Origin: a bacterium
GTDB taxonomy: Bacteria; CG03
Assembly (NCBI GenBank): GCA_013791675.1
Contig: VMTI01000208.1
Location: 1-49,237, forward strand
Reading direction: 5' to 3'
DNA length: 49,237 bases
A program made the translations under genes and the position numbers. Under the pieces are notes generated by a model. The model did not search any database. It was given only the letters and a program-made list of their open reading frames with translations, and had not been told where the DNA came from. Below, one piece after another: positions 18,093 to 27,052 of the stretch (position 1 is the stretch's first letter; each line of letters begins with the position of its first letter).

Positions 18093-19558
18093 GGGTGAGA
18101 CACATCCTGAAAAACATCAGAAAAAATATAAAAGACTTCCTTCGGCATCCGATAGCGTCTCTGGGTGGCAAAAGATACTGTTCATTTCCTCCCGTGTTGA
18201 GTTTCGATCTACGCAGCGATGATTTTAAGAAGGCCCTGCTGTTTTTTCTGGACAAGTTGAGAAAAGGAGAACACTTCGCTTTTTCAAGATGGGGTGACGG
18301 TGAGATGGCGATCTTAAAGGGTGACGCGATAGACATACTTAAAAAAGAGCACGGTGAATTTAAATATGATCCCTGCGATGAGAGCGATGAGTTTTATAGA
18401 ACTAAAATGACCGAAGCGTTCACCTTCAAATCGGCGAATTATTTTGTGGGCATAGGATGCCCCTGCTGTGTCGGCCCGGACGCTTTTGAATGGATGAAAC
18501 AAAGTTCGCGACAGGACGAAGCGCATCTGGCCTGGGCGAATCTGTTTGTGAATGCCAACTATGAGTATTTCCAAAAAAACTTTATTAACGGCGTATTCGC
18601 AGAAAGGAAAGTTGTTTTAGTGTGCAATGACAAGGCGGTTCCCGAAAAACTGCCTTTTATAAGTGAAAAAATCTTCAGGGTGTCGCGCAACTCGTGGAAG
18701 GAAGACTATGCTCTGATAGACAAGATAGGCCGGTGGATAGAAGAGAACAAAATAAAGGGCAGGGTATTTCTTTTCTGCGCGGGGCCGTTGAGTAATATGC
18801 TCGTTCATCAGCTGTATTCAAAGAACCCTGAAAATACTTATATTGACGCGGGGAGCGTTCTGGACCCTTTCATGGGCCTGGGCGCGACACGGGATTATCT
18901 GCGCGGGGGTTTTACCGCGCGCAAGATCTGCACATGGGACGCGGAATTGCAGAAAAAGAAAATATTCTTCTGCTACGGGCCAGCGTACGGCAGGAAAAAT
19001 ATGCTCAAAGAGACGGTCAAATATAACGCCATGTATTTCCCTCAGGCAAAAATAAAAATTGTCGCCAATGACCGCGCTGTCGGAAGGATGAAGATAAGGG
19101 GAGTGGATGTTGAAATCGACAAGTTCGCCAGGGAACGCGACCCCCGGTTCAGTTCTTTGAACGCTTTGATGCTGTCACTGCGAATGGCTGTCGCTGAAGG
19201 CGATGGCGACTTTATCATTTTCACTCATGAAGATTACCGGATACAGGACATAAGTCTCTTGAGCAAAGCTCTTATGAAAATTGAAGAAGGCTATGATATG
19301 GTTTTTCAGGAAAGCGGTGATGTTAAGGCAGAAGATCGTTTGGATTTTGATGTTTTAATTATCAGTTTTAGCGCCGCCTCAAAGATCTTTTCAAGTTTGG
19401 CAACAGTAAAACCCGCAACAGGCGAACATATCGAAGATTATTTTACAGGACTCGTGAAAAAGAACATTGCTGACGATAAAATTTTTTCCATTGAGCGCCG
19501 TTCGGTACCGGGTAAATCCGATGAGCTTGGCTTTTACCGTATCCCGCCGCAAAAATAG
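18089..19558 (+). CDS. GT-D-like glycosyltransferase fused to an unassigned C-terminal domain
   Basis: 489 residues in two parts. Residues about 45-290 resemble GT-D fold (DUF1792-type) enzymes: FSRWGDGEMAILKGD corresponds to the R-x-G-D-G-E motif, and FCAGPLSNMLVHQLY plus YIDAGSVLDPF follow in the expected order. Residues about 295-489 start with KKKIFFCYGPAYGRKNML and include FIIFTHEDYRI and an acidic stretch; they look like a small GT-A or sulfotransferase-like domain, but I do not recognise a family. ATGA overlap links it to the GT2 gene; it is the last gene of the operon and meets the minus-strand GT4 gene 52 bases later. Confidence 0.68.
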   Translation: MRVRHILKNIRKNIKDFLRHPIASLGGKRYCSFPPVLSFDLRSDDFKKALLFFLDKLRKGEHFAFSRWGDGEMAILKGDAIDILKKEHGEFKYDPCDESDEFYRTKMTEAFTFKSANYFVGIGCPCCVGPDAFEWMKQSSRQDEAHLAWANLFVNANYEYFQKNFINGVFAERKVVLVCNDKAVPEKLPFISEKIFRVSRNSWKEDYALIDKIGRWIEENKIKGRVFLFCAGPLSNMLVHQLYSKNPENTYIDAGSVLDPFMGLGATRDYLRGGFTARKICTWDAELQKKKIFFCYGPAYGRKNMLKETVKYNAMYFPQAKIKIVANDRAVGRMKIRGVDVEIDKFARERDPRFSSLNALMLSLRMAVAEGDGDFIIFTHEDYRIQDISLLSKALMKIEEGYDMVFQESGDVKAEDRLDFDVLIISFSAASKIFSSLATVKPATGEHIEDYFTGLVKKNIADDKIFSIERRSVPGKSDELGFYRIPPQK

Positions 19559-19610
19559 AAACCGGTTCCCGGTGCGGAAAATAAAGAATTAATATAGTAG
19601 CTCAGGTAGA
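19559..19610. other. Convergent intergenic gap
   Basis: Two convergent operons end here. ACCGG and CCGGT around TTC at 19561-19573 could pair as a 5-bp hairpin, but no T tract follows on either strand, so a terminator is not established. Confidence 0.3.
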
Positions 19611-20738
19611 TTATTTTGACATCAGGGAGAGGATCTCGTCGTCCCTGTCGTCCCAGTTGTAGTCTTTTTCAATTTTTTTTCTGGCGTTATAAGATTGTTC
19701 TTCTATCTGGGAAGGTTTGTTTATATAGTCTTCAAGGATTCCTGCCAGGTGAGAGGTGTCGATGATAGCTTTTGTGAATGCCGTCCTCCGCCCCTTTTTT
19801 AGTTTTTTTACTTTTATCAGCCGGCCCTCCACTCCATCGTCCAGCCATTCATTCATCGTCGGAAAATCAGTGGTGACAACAGGCATTCCCGAAGCCATCG
19901 CTTCGGTTATCGTCAGCCCCACGCCTTCCTGCCAGGTGGGATAAACATAGACGTCCCCTGTATTAAAAAGGCCGCCCTTTGTGTTGTCGGCGGTTTTAAA
20001 GCTGAATTCGCAGGAAGTGTTTTTTTTAAAATATTTGATGAATTCCGGGTTTATCATTTCCCGCGCTTCTTCCTGGGCGGTGGCGGTAAAAACAAAATCA
20101 AGTTTTCGCGGAGCTAAAATCCTGCGCAAAAAGCCGCCTTTCATTTTTTCAAGAGTTCCGGGTATGAATTGATAGCCCTTCCTACGGCTGCCGTAACCGA
20201 CATTAGTGTAAAATCTGACTTTGTTTCCGGCTTTACGCGGTATGAATTTAAAATTATCGAGTATGACGCCCCAGCGTATAAGAACGGTATTGTCTATTCC
20301 CGCCTCCCTGAGCCAGTGAAAGTTCCTTTCCGTGTGGGCGAGACTTAAATCGTAAATGCCGTTCATCTTTTCTATCATGCCGGTGAGGAACCAGTCGGGA
20401 TAGTTTATCAGTTTGATGCCTTTTTTATGGAGCTGGCCGCTTTCCTCTTTCATCCCGCTTTTTCCGTAAATGTTCTGATCCTGAAAAAGAAGGATTTCCG
20501 GCTTAAAATCCTCAACCCAGCCCCAGAACAGCGGGTGGTCTATATCCATACTTTCGGGGCCCTCAACTATTTTTTCGCCATGCCAGCGCAGGGGCGTCAA
20601 CCAGGGGTTGCCTCTGGAAAATATGCTGTAGTTTATCTGGTCGGGGTGTTTGTCAAAGCTGTGAACCCAGTTCCGGGCGATGTGCCCCATCCCGCATTCC
20701 GCCCAGGCGGTTACAATACCCACGCGTACGGGTTTCAT
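19611..20738 (-). CDS. Glycosyltransferase family 4 (group 1)
   Basis: 375-residue GT-B protein. The N-terminus VRVGIVTAWAECGMGHIARN contains a glycine-rich acceptor loop; the donor half has YTNVGYGSRRKGY, DVYVYPTWQEGVGLTITEAM (E-x7-E) and ASGMPVVTTDFPTMNEWLDDG, a classical group 1 signature. ATG 20738 is chosen over an in-frame TTG at 20753, since the family start MKPVRVGIV begins there; no good ribosome-binding site precedes either. It is the last gene of a four-gene minus-strand run with the methyltransferases and GMD-like gene. Substrate unknown. Confidence 0.9.
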   Translation of the reverse strand: MKPVRVGIVTAWAECGMGHIARNWVHSFDKHPDQINYSIFSRGNPWLTPLRWHGEKIVEGPESMDIDHPLFWGWVEDFKPEILLFQDQNIYGKSGMKEESGQLHKKGIKLINYPDWFLTGMIEKMNGIYDLSLAHTERNFHWLREAGIDNTVLIRWGVILDNFKFIPRKAGNKVRFYTNVGYGSRRKGYQFIPGTLEKMKGGFLRRILAPRKLDFVFTATAQEEAREMINPEFIKYFKKNTSCEFSFKTADNTKGGLFNTGDVYVYPTWQEGVGLTITEAMASGMPVVTTDFPTMNEWLDDGVEGRLIKVKKLKKGRRTAFTKAIIDTSHLAGILEDYINKPSQIEEQSYNARKKIEKDYNWDDRDDEILSLMSK

Positions 20739-20810
20739 AAAAGATAGCGGCAAGAAATATCTGTTTTTTTATCCGGCATTTTTTGCTTCTGCATCGTCCC
20801 GGCGCCGGTA

Positions 20811-21491
20811 CTATTTAAATGAACAGTAAGAGAATCTGCCAAGTTCATCCAGTGTATATTTTCTTAGGGATAGGCATTTGAATCCGTGTTCTTTCATTAT
20901 CGTTTTTGCCGTTTTCTCATAATCAGCTTTGTGCATATCATCAAGAACAATAATTCCGGTCTCTTTCACATGATCCATCGTGAAACCCAGCATATTTGTC
21001 CTTATCTGCATATTTCCCATATCATGAAAAATAATATCGAATTTTTCCGTCCCTATTCGCCCGATATCATCCAAAGTCAGCATGTTATCAGATTGTATTT
21101 TATTTTTTTCTAAATATTCAGCGGTTTTTTTAAGCCAGAGTGCGTCATCATCCACCGAGAATACCTTTGTACCCAGATTATTTTTCCTGGAGAAATATCT
21201 GAAGACGAAAGAACTGAAGCCGCTGCCCAGATCGATAACAGAGGCGGGTTTAAGGAAATCACATAAGATCAAATTAAAAACAGAGATCTCGATTGAAGCC
21301 GCCATAAACGCCGCTGAAGTCCCCTTGGTGTAGTCGTTATAGTATGGCTCGAGTTCCTTTTTTGCAGTCGCATAAAATTTTGGATAATCTCTGAGAAACT
21401 CAAATTTTTTTTCCAGCAAACGGCTGTCTTTTGCCGCCTGAAAATTTCTTTTTAGCTTTTTTACAAGTTTTCTTTCCGCGAATTTTTTCAT
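20811..21491 (-). CDS. Class I SAM-dependent methyltransferase
   Basis: 226 residues with a Rossmann-type methyltransferase core: motif I VIDLGSGFSSFVF (about residues 85-97), KVFSVDDDALWL with the acidic residue that binds SAM ribose, FDIIFHDMGN and GIIVLDDMHKADY. The overall pattern resembles the Methyltransf_24 type found in glycan loci. GGGAGG lies 4 bases before the ATG. It sits between a GMD-like gene and a GT4 gene, so it probably methylates a sugar hydroxyl or a glycan terminus, but the acceptor is not shown by the sequence. Confidence 0.82.
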   Translation of the reverse strand: MKKFAERKLVKKLKRNFQAAKDSRLLEKKFEFLRDYPKFYATAKKELEPYYNDYTKGTSAAFMAASIEISVFNLILCDFLKPASVIDLGSGFSSFVFRYFSRKNNLGTKVFSVDDDALWLKKTAEYLEKNKIQSDNMLTLDDIGRIGTEKFDIIFHDMGNMQIRTNMLGFTMDHVKETGIIVLDDMHKADYEKTAKTIMKEHGFKCLSLRKYTLDELGRFSYCSFK

Positions 21492-21522
21492 GTTTCCTCC
21501 CTGCTTTCGCAGTGTAGCAAAT

Positions 21523-22473
21523 CTATCTGGTATTTTCCATTTCCGCGTCGATCATAATTCCTATCATTTTATCGAAGCTGGTCGGCGGTTTCCAGCCGAT
21601 TTTTTGCCCTATCTTTTTTATATCACCCTGCAGATTATTTTTTTTTGTTTTCTGTATCAACGAAGGGTCTTCCTCCACATATTTTTTCCAGTTTAGGTCA
21701 AGTTTTCCGAAAGCGATTTCAACGAATTGTTTAATCGTTCTACTCCCGCCGCTCGCGATTATAAAATCTTCCGGCACGGGCTGCTGAAGGATTAGATACA
21801 TGGCCTCCACGTAATCGGGAGCATAGCCCCAATCAACTTTCGCATTTATATCACCGAGGATTAATTTCCCGGACATATTCTTTTTTATCGCCACGGCTGC
21901 TTTGATAATTTTTTGAGACACAAAGTTTTTAGCTCTGCGCGGGGATTCGTGATTGTATAGGATCCCCGCGCTTGCGAACAGGGAGTGTTTGTTGCGATAG
22001 TACCTGCAGGCGCTGACTCCCGCTGTTTTGGAAATGCCGTAAACACAGGAAGGGTTAAAAGGAGTCTGTTCGTCCTGCGTGTTTTTATCGGGATTACCGA
22101 ACATGTGAGATGAACCCGCACAAAATAAACGTGAAAGCTTTGAGTATTTTGCCATAGCGTCAAGAAAATTAATCAGCGAAAAAACGTTTATCAAATAACT
22201 TTTGCTGAACAGTTCTATATCGTTATATCCAATTTCCTCGGATGAGTGATGGAAAGCGGCAAGATAGTAAATTTCATCGGGTTTATATTTTTTCACGAGT
22301 CTATAGACCTGTTCGGTTTGTGTGATGTCCACGGCTTCAACCGGTTCAGAGAAAGTGTGACGGATTTTGTCTTTATCTAAACCGATAACGCTGTATTCCT
22401 CGGCTTGAAGTTTCTCGAAAAGATATGAGCCGTCCTGTCCCTCGGCCCCGACTATCAGGGCTGTTTTTCTCAT
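21523..22473 (-). CDS. GMD-like NAD(P)-dependent sugar dehydrogenase with altered active site
   Basis: 316-residue extended SDR protein closest to GDP-mannose 4,6-dehydratases. GAEGQDGSYLFEKLQ is the nucleotide loop, YGISK the Tyr/Lys pair, and ILYNHESPRR then LGDINAKVDWGYAPDYVEAM are GMD-specific. Dehydratases carry T/S-x-E at the active site (as in S-S-S-E-M-Y-G of the paralogue at 27053); here the segment reads AGSSHMFG, with His in place of the catalytic Glu. The enzyme may therefore be a reductase or epimerase instead of a 4,6-dehydratase. It directly abuts the upstream C-methyltransferase gene with no gap. Confidence 0.82.
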   Translation of the reverse strand: MRKTALIVGAEGQDGSYLFEKLQAEEYSVIGLDKDKIRHTFSEPVEAVDITQTEQVYRLVKKYKPDEIYYLAAFHHSSEEIGYNDIELFSKSYLINVFSLINFLDAMAKYSKLSRLFCAGSSHMFGNPDKNTQDEQTPFNPSCVYGISKTAGVSACRYYRNKHSLFASAGILYNHESPRRAKNFVSQKIIKAAVAIKKNMSGKLILGDINAKVDWGYAPDYVEAMYLILQQPVPEDFIIASGGSRTIKQFVEIAFGKLDLNWKKYVEEDPSLIQKTKKNNLQGDIKKIGQKIGWKPPTSFDKMIGIMIDAEMENTR

Positions 22474-23724
22474 CTAAACGACCTCTATTTCAGGAAGAGG
22501 AAAAATGAATTTCCCGCCTTCGGCGAGATATTCTTTTTCGCGGAAAAGTATATTTTCTTTAAAATGCCACGGCAGAACGAGTAAATAGTCAGGTTTCATT
22601 TTTTTGGCCTCGGATTCCGAGATAATAGGAATATTGGTTCCGGGGGTATAGCACCCGAACTTGTCTTTGTTCACTTCGGCTATAAATGGGATGTCATCAG
22701 GGGTTAATCCGCAATATTGTAAAACAACATTCCCTTTTGTTGAGGCCCCGTAGCCGAGTATTTTCTTATTCTTTTTTTTCAGACTGCCGATAAATTCCAA
22801 TAGTTCGGTTTTATGCTTTTTGACGCGTTTTTCAAAGTCTTTATAAGGCGCCAATGTGTGCAGCTCCCTTTTGCGTTCTGTCTCCAGCAGCTCGGTGATT
22901 TGTCCGGCGTTGTCTTTGTAAGGGGCGTTTTTTTTGCAAACCATAACTGAAAAGCTGCCGCCGTTAATATTATTGATCTCAATATCAAGAATACGGAACC
23001 CTATTTTATCGCACATCCACTTTATCTGTTTGATGCCGTAATATTCAAGATGTTCGTGGCAGACAGTGTCGTATGCGTTGGCGTCGAGCATAGATAATAA
23101 ATAACTCTGTTCAAAAACCCAGACTCCCTGCTCATCAAGGGAGTTATAGATGTCCTGCACAAAATCCAAGGGCGACGCCAGGTCGTAAAACATAGCTATT
23201 GAAGTTATGATCTTAGCTTTTTTATCCCCGAATATTTTCTTAAAGGTCGCCGCTGAAAAAAAATCAGGGACCAGCTTAATATATGAAGGATAATAGTCTT
23301 TGAATTTCTTGCCTGTCGGGTCCATACCTATCAGGTCTATGTTGTAGTGAGGGTAGGCCTGAAGGAGCGTGCTGTCGTTGCTGCCTATATCCAGCACAAC
23401 ATCACCGTCCGACAGCTTCACTTTTTTCAGTATGTTCTGCACCTTCTGCTGCAGGTGCCGCACCATTGACTGATTCAGACCCGATCTGTAACCGTAGTTC
23501 TCGCCGTACATTTCTTCGGAGTCATAGCTGTGGCGCAGCTGTACCAGTCCGCAGGCCTCTCCCCGCCCGTCGTCCATGCATTTTACAAGTTCCAGCGGCC
23601 CTGATGTGAGATCATATTTGTTATTCGGCGGGAAAATACCCGTCAGATACTGATTGCCAAGATCGAGAATGGTGGCCAGATTGGCGTTGCCGCATATTCT
23701 GCATTTTTTTATTTCTTTATACAT
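22474..23724 (-). CDS. Sugar-nucleotide C-methyltransferase (TylCIII/NovU type)
   Basis: 416 residues with the three-part layout of NDP-sugar C-methyltransferases. The N-terminal zinc region has C8-R-I-C11 and a later pair in CMDDGRGEACGLVQL; the SAM core has VVLDIGSNDSTLLQAY; the catalytic segment YDTVCHEHLEYYGIKQI carries the His/Glu pair; and the C-terminal Rossmann-like part has ILGYGASTKGNVVLQY and PDYLLVLPWHFKENI. These enzymes methylate C3 of a 4-keto-6-deoxy sugar to give a branched sugar. ATG 23724 follows GGAGGGG and is preferred to TTG 23736. First gene of the minus-strand operon, with a good promoter upstream. Confidence 0.92.
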   Translation of the reverse strand: MYKEIKKCRICGNANLATILDLGNQYLTGIFPPNNKYDLTSGPLELVKCMDDGRGEACGLVQLRHSYDSEEMYGENYGYRSGLNQSMVRHLQQKVQNILKKVKLSDGDVVLDIGSNDSTLLQAYPHYNIDLIGMDPTGKKFKDYYPSYIKLVPDFFSAATFKKIFGDKKAKIITSIAMFYDLASPLDFVQDIYNSLDEQGVWVFEQSYLLSMLDANAYDTVCHEHLEYYGIKQIKWMCDKIGFRILDIEINNINGGSFSVMVCKKNAPYKDNAGQITELLETERKRELHTLAPYKDFEKRVKKHKTELLEFIGSLKKKNKKILGYGASTKGNVVLQYCGLTPDDIPFIAEVNKDKFGCYTPGTNIPIISESEAKKMKPDYLLVLPWHFKENILFREKEYLAEGGKFIFPLPEIEVV

Positions 23725-23742
23725 AATCCCCTCCAAAAAAGT

Positions 23743-23771
23743 ATATTATCATTATTTTTTTCGATAGGCAA
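23743..23771 (-). promoter_or_regulatory. Predicted promoter of the minus-strand sugar operon
   Basis: On the minus strand TTGCCT (23771-23766) and TAATAT (23748-23743) are separated by 17 bases. The start of the C-methyltransferase gene lies 18 bases beyond the -10 box, with GGAGGGG in between. Confidence 0.55.
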
Positions 23772-23841
23772 ATGCGTGCGACGTTGTTTACTACTTTAAT
23801 GTCGATTTAACTATTCATTTCAAGAGATAAAGCGGGAATTG

Positions 23842-23866
23842 TTGGTCTGCTGCAAAGTTAGACCAA
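23842..23866. repeat. TTGGTCT / AGACCAA inverted repeat
   Basis: TTGGTCT at 23842-23848 and AGACCAA at 23860-23866 are exact reverse complements separated by 11 bases, so the half-site centres are 18 bases apart, a bit under two helical turns. Its place between two divergent promoters suggests a dimeric regulator site. Confidence 0.45.
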
Positions 23867-23891
23867 TAGGCCATAAACCAATGTCGAATGT

Positions 23892-23920
23892 TTGTCGCGA
23901 TATTTAAAAAATAGTATACT
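23892..23920 (+). promoter_or_regulatory. Predicted promoter of the plus-strand sugar operon
   Basis: TTGTCG at 23892-23897 and TATACT at 23915-23920 are 17 bases apart. It would drive the fusion gene at 24046 and perhaps the genes that follow. Confidence 0.5.
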
Positions 23921-24045
23921 ACAATTTTGAGGAAATAGATGTTTTATGGGGATTTAAGAAATTATCCTGCAAGGATGATTATGTTTTTCAGTTTGGCTAA
24001 GTTAATTTTGTTGTTTTCCAAGCCATATTAAGATAGGGGGAAGAA

Positions 24046-25827
24046 ATGAGAACAGTTATGTTCGTCAACCATAAAGAAAAAAATTGCGGGGTATACCAGT
24101 ATGGTCGCATTATTGGCGATATTCTCACGAAATCTCAAAAATATCAGTTTGTTTATGCAGAATGCTCGAATAATGATGATTTAAAAGCTAAAATTCAAAA
24201 ATATTATCCGCAAGCAATTATTTATAATTATCATCCTTCGACGTTGGGATGGTTATCTAAGGTAACTAAAACAATAAATATTCCTCAAATAGGTATGATA
24301 CATGAAATTACGCAAGACGTTGCAGATAGGGCGGATAAAACTTTATTTGACTATCATATAGCGCCAGACCCCACTTTGCTTTTGAGAAATCCAATTGTAT
24401 TCAAAACAGGCCGCCCGATACCACAGTATGACAATAATGTTTTACCGCCTACAAATTTGACTATTGGATCTTTTGGTTTCGGGCATAAAACGAAGGGTTT
24501 TCATAAAATCGTTGAACTTGTACAGCAAGAATTTGACTTAGCATTGATTAGATTACAGATTACAACGCCTCATGGAAATTCAATTAGTGGAGAACAAGAG
24601 TATGAACGTATTGTGAATGAATGTAAGAGCAAGATATACAAAAAAGGGATAACTATAGAAACGAGTAATGAATTTTTAGAACCACAGGGGTTACTGGATT
24701 TTTTAGCAGGGAATACCGTGAATGTTTTTTTATATGATGACCAGCAAAATCGGGGCTTATCAAGTGTTATAGATTATGCTCTTGCTGTGAGAAGAACTAT
24801 AGCAATTTCAAACAGCAGTATGTTTAGGCATCTTTTTCCAGCGAATCCTTCAATTTGTATTTCACACAACTCGCTCTCAAATATTATTGCAAATGGAATA
24901 GAGCCACTTAAAAAATATTATAGTGAATGGTCAAATGCTAACTTGATATGGGAATATGAAAGGATTGTAGATACCGTGTCCAGAGATTTTATCCCTGTAA
25001 AACGGAGAAAACTAAATATATTTGAAAGGGTAATAAATAAGCACTATAAGGCACGTTTTGGGAAACGATTAATTAAAGTACCGAAATATGCATATAAAGT
25101 CAGCTGGAATGCTACAAGCACATACCATGCGATTGAATTTAATAATCAAAGTGGCAAAATGTTGCAACAATATATGCCGGTAAAAGGAATTAATAATTTC
25201 AATATTATTCTAGATGATGTTGCTAGACGAACATATGACGTGGCAGTTCGGCTACTAGGAGAATTATGCCCGGATCTAATTAAACGAAAAATGCCCCGCG
25301 CAAATATTCAGCAGGGGTTTGTTTTAGATACTGTTTATCGTTTTGCAAAGGAATTGCATAACCCAAAAATTTTATGTGTAGGCTGTTACGAGGATACGGC
25401 TGCCTATGCTCTTGCAAAGTTGGGGATTAATTTTGACGCAATTGACCCCATGATTAACTTTAATTTACAAGATTTTTTAGATAGACCGACAACTCTTAAG
25501 GGGCATTACGATATTATTTTTTCTACATCTGTCATTGAGCATGTGGATGATGATGAGCAGTTTGTTAAGGATATAGCGGTATTATTAAATTCAAATGGAG
25601 TTGCGGTGTTGACATGTGATTTCCAGGATACTTATAAATTGGGAGATGAGATACCCGAAGTCTGCGAGCGTTTTTATACAAAATATGACTTAGAGAATAG
25701 GTTGATGAATGTTATGCCGTACTGTAAATTGATTGGAAAACCAAATTGGGATTGTGATAACTATGATTTTGTCTTTGATAAATATCGCTATACTTTTGCT
25801 ACGTTTGTATTTAGAAAAGCAATGTGA
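24046..25827 (+). CDS. Bifunctional GT-B-like glycosyltransferase and SAM methyltransferase
   Basis: 593 residues. The first part (about 1-320) looks like a GT-B protein: VYQYGRIIGDIL, IIYNYHPSTLGWL, LTIGSFGFGHKTKGFHKIVE at the start of the donor half, and VNVFLYDDQQNRGLSSVIDYALA. The last part (about 440-593) is a methyltransferase: KILCVGCYEDTAAYALAKLG as a modified motif I, then HYDIIFSTSVIEHVDDDEQF and GVAVLTCDF. The gene is clearly AT-richer than its neighbours and uses many A/T-ending codons, a sign of recent transfer. AGGGGG precedes ATG 24046. It may transfer and methylate a terminal sugar, capping the chain, but this is inference from domain pairing. Confidence 0.72.
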   Translation: MRTVMFVNHKEKNCGVYQYGRIIGDILTKSQKYQFVYAECSNNDDLKAKIQKYYPQAIIYNYHPSTLGWLSKVTKTINIPQIGMIHEITQDVADRADKTLFDYHIAPDPTLLLRNPIVFKTGRPIPQYDNNVLPPTNLTIGSFGFGHKTKGFHKIVELVQQEFDLALIRLQITTPHGNSISGEQEYERIVNECKSKIYKKGITIETSNEFLEPQGLLDFLAGNTVNVFLYDDQQNRGLSSVIDYALAVRRTIAISNSSMFRHLFPANPSICISHNSLSNIIANGIEPLKKYYSEWSNANLIWEYERIVDTVSRDFIPVKRRKLNIFERVINKHYKARFGKRLIKVPKYAYKVSWNATSTYHAIEFNNQSGKMLQQYMPVKGINNFNIILDDVARRTYDVAVRLLGELCPDLIKRKMPRANIQQGFVLDTVYRFAKELHNPKILCVGCYEDTAAYALAKLGINFDAIDPMINFNLQDFLDRPTTLKGHYDIIFSTSVIEHVDDDEQFVKDIAVLLNSNGVAVLTCDFQDTYKLGDEIPEVCERFYTKYDLENRLMNVMPYCKLIGKPNWDCDNYDFVFDKYRYTFATFVFRKAM

Positions 25828-25833
25828 TTTTAC

Positions 25834-27048
25834 ATGATAATTGTTTGTGAACCCGAATGCAGAGGAACCGCCCACGAGAAGATCAACAGCGCTTTTCTTT
25901 ACGGGGTGAGTCTGGCTTATCCGGAAGAGAAAATTGTCTTCTTTGCGGAAGAAAATCATATCGCGGCCATGAAAGATAATTTTACGCGTGATAAAATCAG
26001 CTTAAAAAACATAGAATACAGACACTTCTTATTGCCGGAACCCCCGTATGAGCGGATTGCCGCGTATTTTCAATATTATTCGCTGTTAAAAAGGATTTTT
26101 GGTTATGCCGGAGATTCCGGCTGTTGTAAAATGTTCTTTCTTTCCGCTAATTCAAATAACCTTTATTGCATAAAAAAAATATTGACCCGTTACCATCAGG
26201 ATATAAAGTGCGGGGTCGTGATGCATGGTATTGTAGAGACAATAAAGATTAAACCCAAATTTACCGATAGATTGAAAATATGGCCTTACATCATGTGGTT
26301 TAAAAACGCGCTGGAGTATCGGAGCGATCTTGCTGTGAATTATCTTATGCTGTCAAAGAGGGCGTACGCGAATCTGGCGGCATATATAGACGGGAATCTT
26401 TACCGGAAGTTCTTCTATATGGATATTCCCTACATTTTTGATCAGGAGTATGTGAAAGAACTTGATCCGAAACGGCTGATTGTTGCCACCATCGGACACG
26501 GCAATCCAAACAGATTGATCGATTTTGTAAATCTTTTAAGGAACAAGTTGGGCGGTTTGGCCGAAAAAAACTTTGAGATAAGGGTTATAAGCGACAGCAC
26601 GAAAAGGATAGAAAAAAAACTGAAAGATGAGACGGCCGTCAATTGCGTGTCTCCCAGGAAGAGGCTCACAAGAGATGAGATGGATTTTCATTCAAAGGAC
26701 GTGGATTATTTCCTTTTTTTGTATGACCGGGACAGTTATGAACTGACTTCTTCCGGGGCTTTTTTTGACGCGCTGCACTACAAAACACCGATAATAACAT
26801 TGAGGAATCCGGGTATTCAGTATTATAATGATCTTTGCGGCGATATAGGTTATACGCGCGATACCATTGATGAATTGGCGGATATTCTTGTGAAATTGAT
26901 AAATCAGGGGAATGAAAAAGAGAAATATGATAACTTTGTCAAAAACATCGAAACTCTGAAGGAAACAATATCAATAGAAAAATCGTTTCACAAACTCAGG
27001 CAGTTAATGGAAATTGAAAGCGGAAATGTTTCTACGGAGAAAGGATAA
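25834..27048 (+). CDS. Putative GT-B-like glycosyltransferase
   Basis: 404 residues with no strong family signature. VCEPECRGTAHEKINSAFLY starts the protein; IKCGVVMHGIVETIKIKPKF is an acceptor-domain-like segment; the second half begins near LIVATIGHGNPNRLIDFVNL and contains YFLFLYDRDSYELTSSGAFF and HYKTPIITLRNPG, which resembles the donor-site part of GT-B glycosyltransferases. Base composition returns to the genome average here, unlike the gene before it. It starts 6 bases after that stop without a clear ribosome-binding site. Probably part of the sugar operon; acceptor and donor unknown. Confidence 0.6.
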   Translation: MIIVCEPECRGTAHEKINSAFLYGVSLAYPEEKIVFFAEENHIAAMKDNFTRDKISLKNIEYRHFLLPEPPYERIAAYFQYYSLLKRIFGYAGDSGCCKMFFLSANSNNLYCIKKILTRYHQDIKCGVVMHGIVETIKIKPKFTDRLKIWPYIMWFKNALEYRSDLAVNYLMLSKRAYANLAAYIDGNLYRKFFYMDIPYIFDQEYVKELDPKRLIVATIGHGNPNRLIDFVNLLRNKLGGLAEKNFEIRVISDSTKRIEKKLKDETAVNCVSPRKRLTRDEMDFHSKDVDYFLFLYDRDSYELTSSGAFFDALHYKTPIITLRNPGIQYYNDLCGDIGYTRDTIDELADILVKLINQGNEKEKYDNFVKNIETLKETISIEKSFHKLRQLMEIESGNVSTEKG

Positions 27049-27052
27049 CTAA

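Larger units (their letters stand above)
23737..24045. promoter_or_regulatory. Divergent, AT-rich intergenic control region
   Basis: This 309-base gene-free stretch separates two divergent glycan operons. It contains a minus-strand promoter at 23743-23771, a plus-strand promoter at 23892-23920 and an inverted repeat at 23842-23866 between them. The plus transcript would have a leader of about 120 bases ending in AGGGGG before ATG 24046. No ORF or RNA gene was recognised. Confidence 0.55.
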
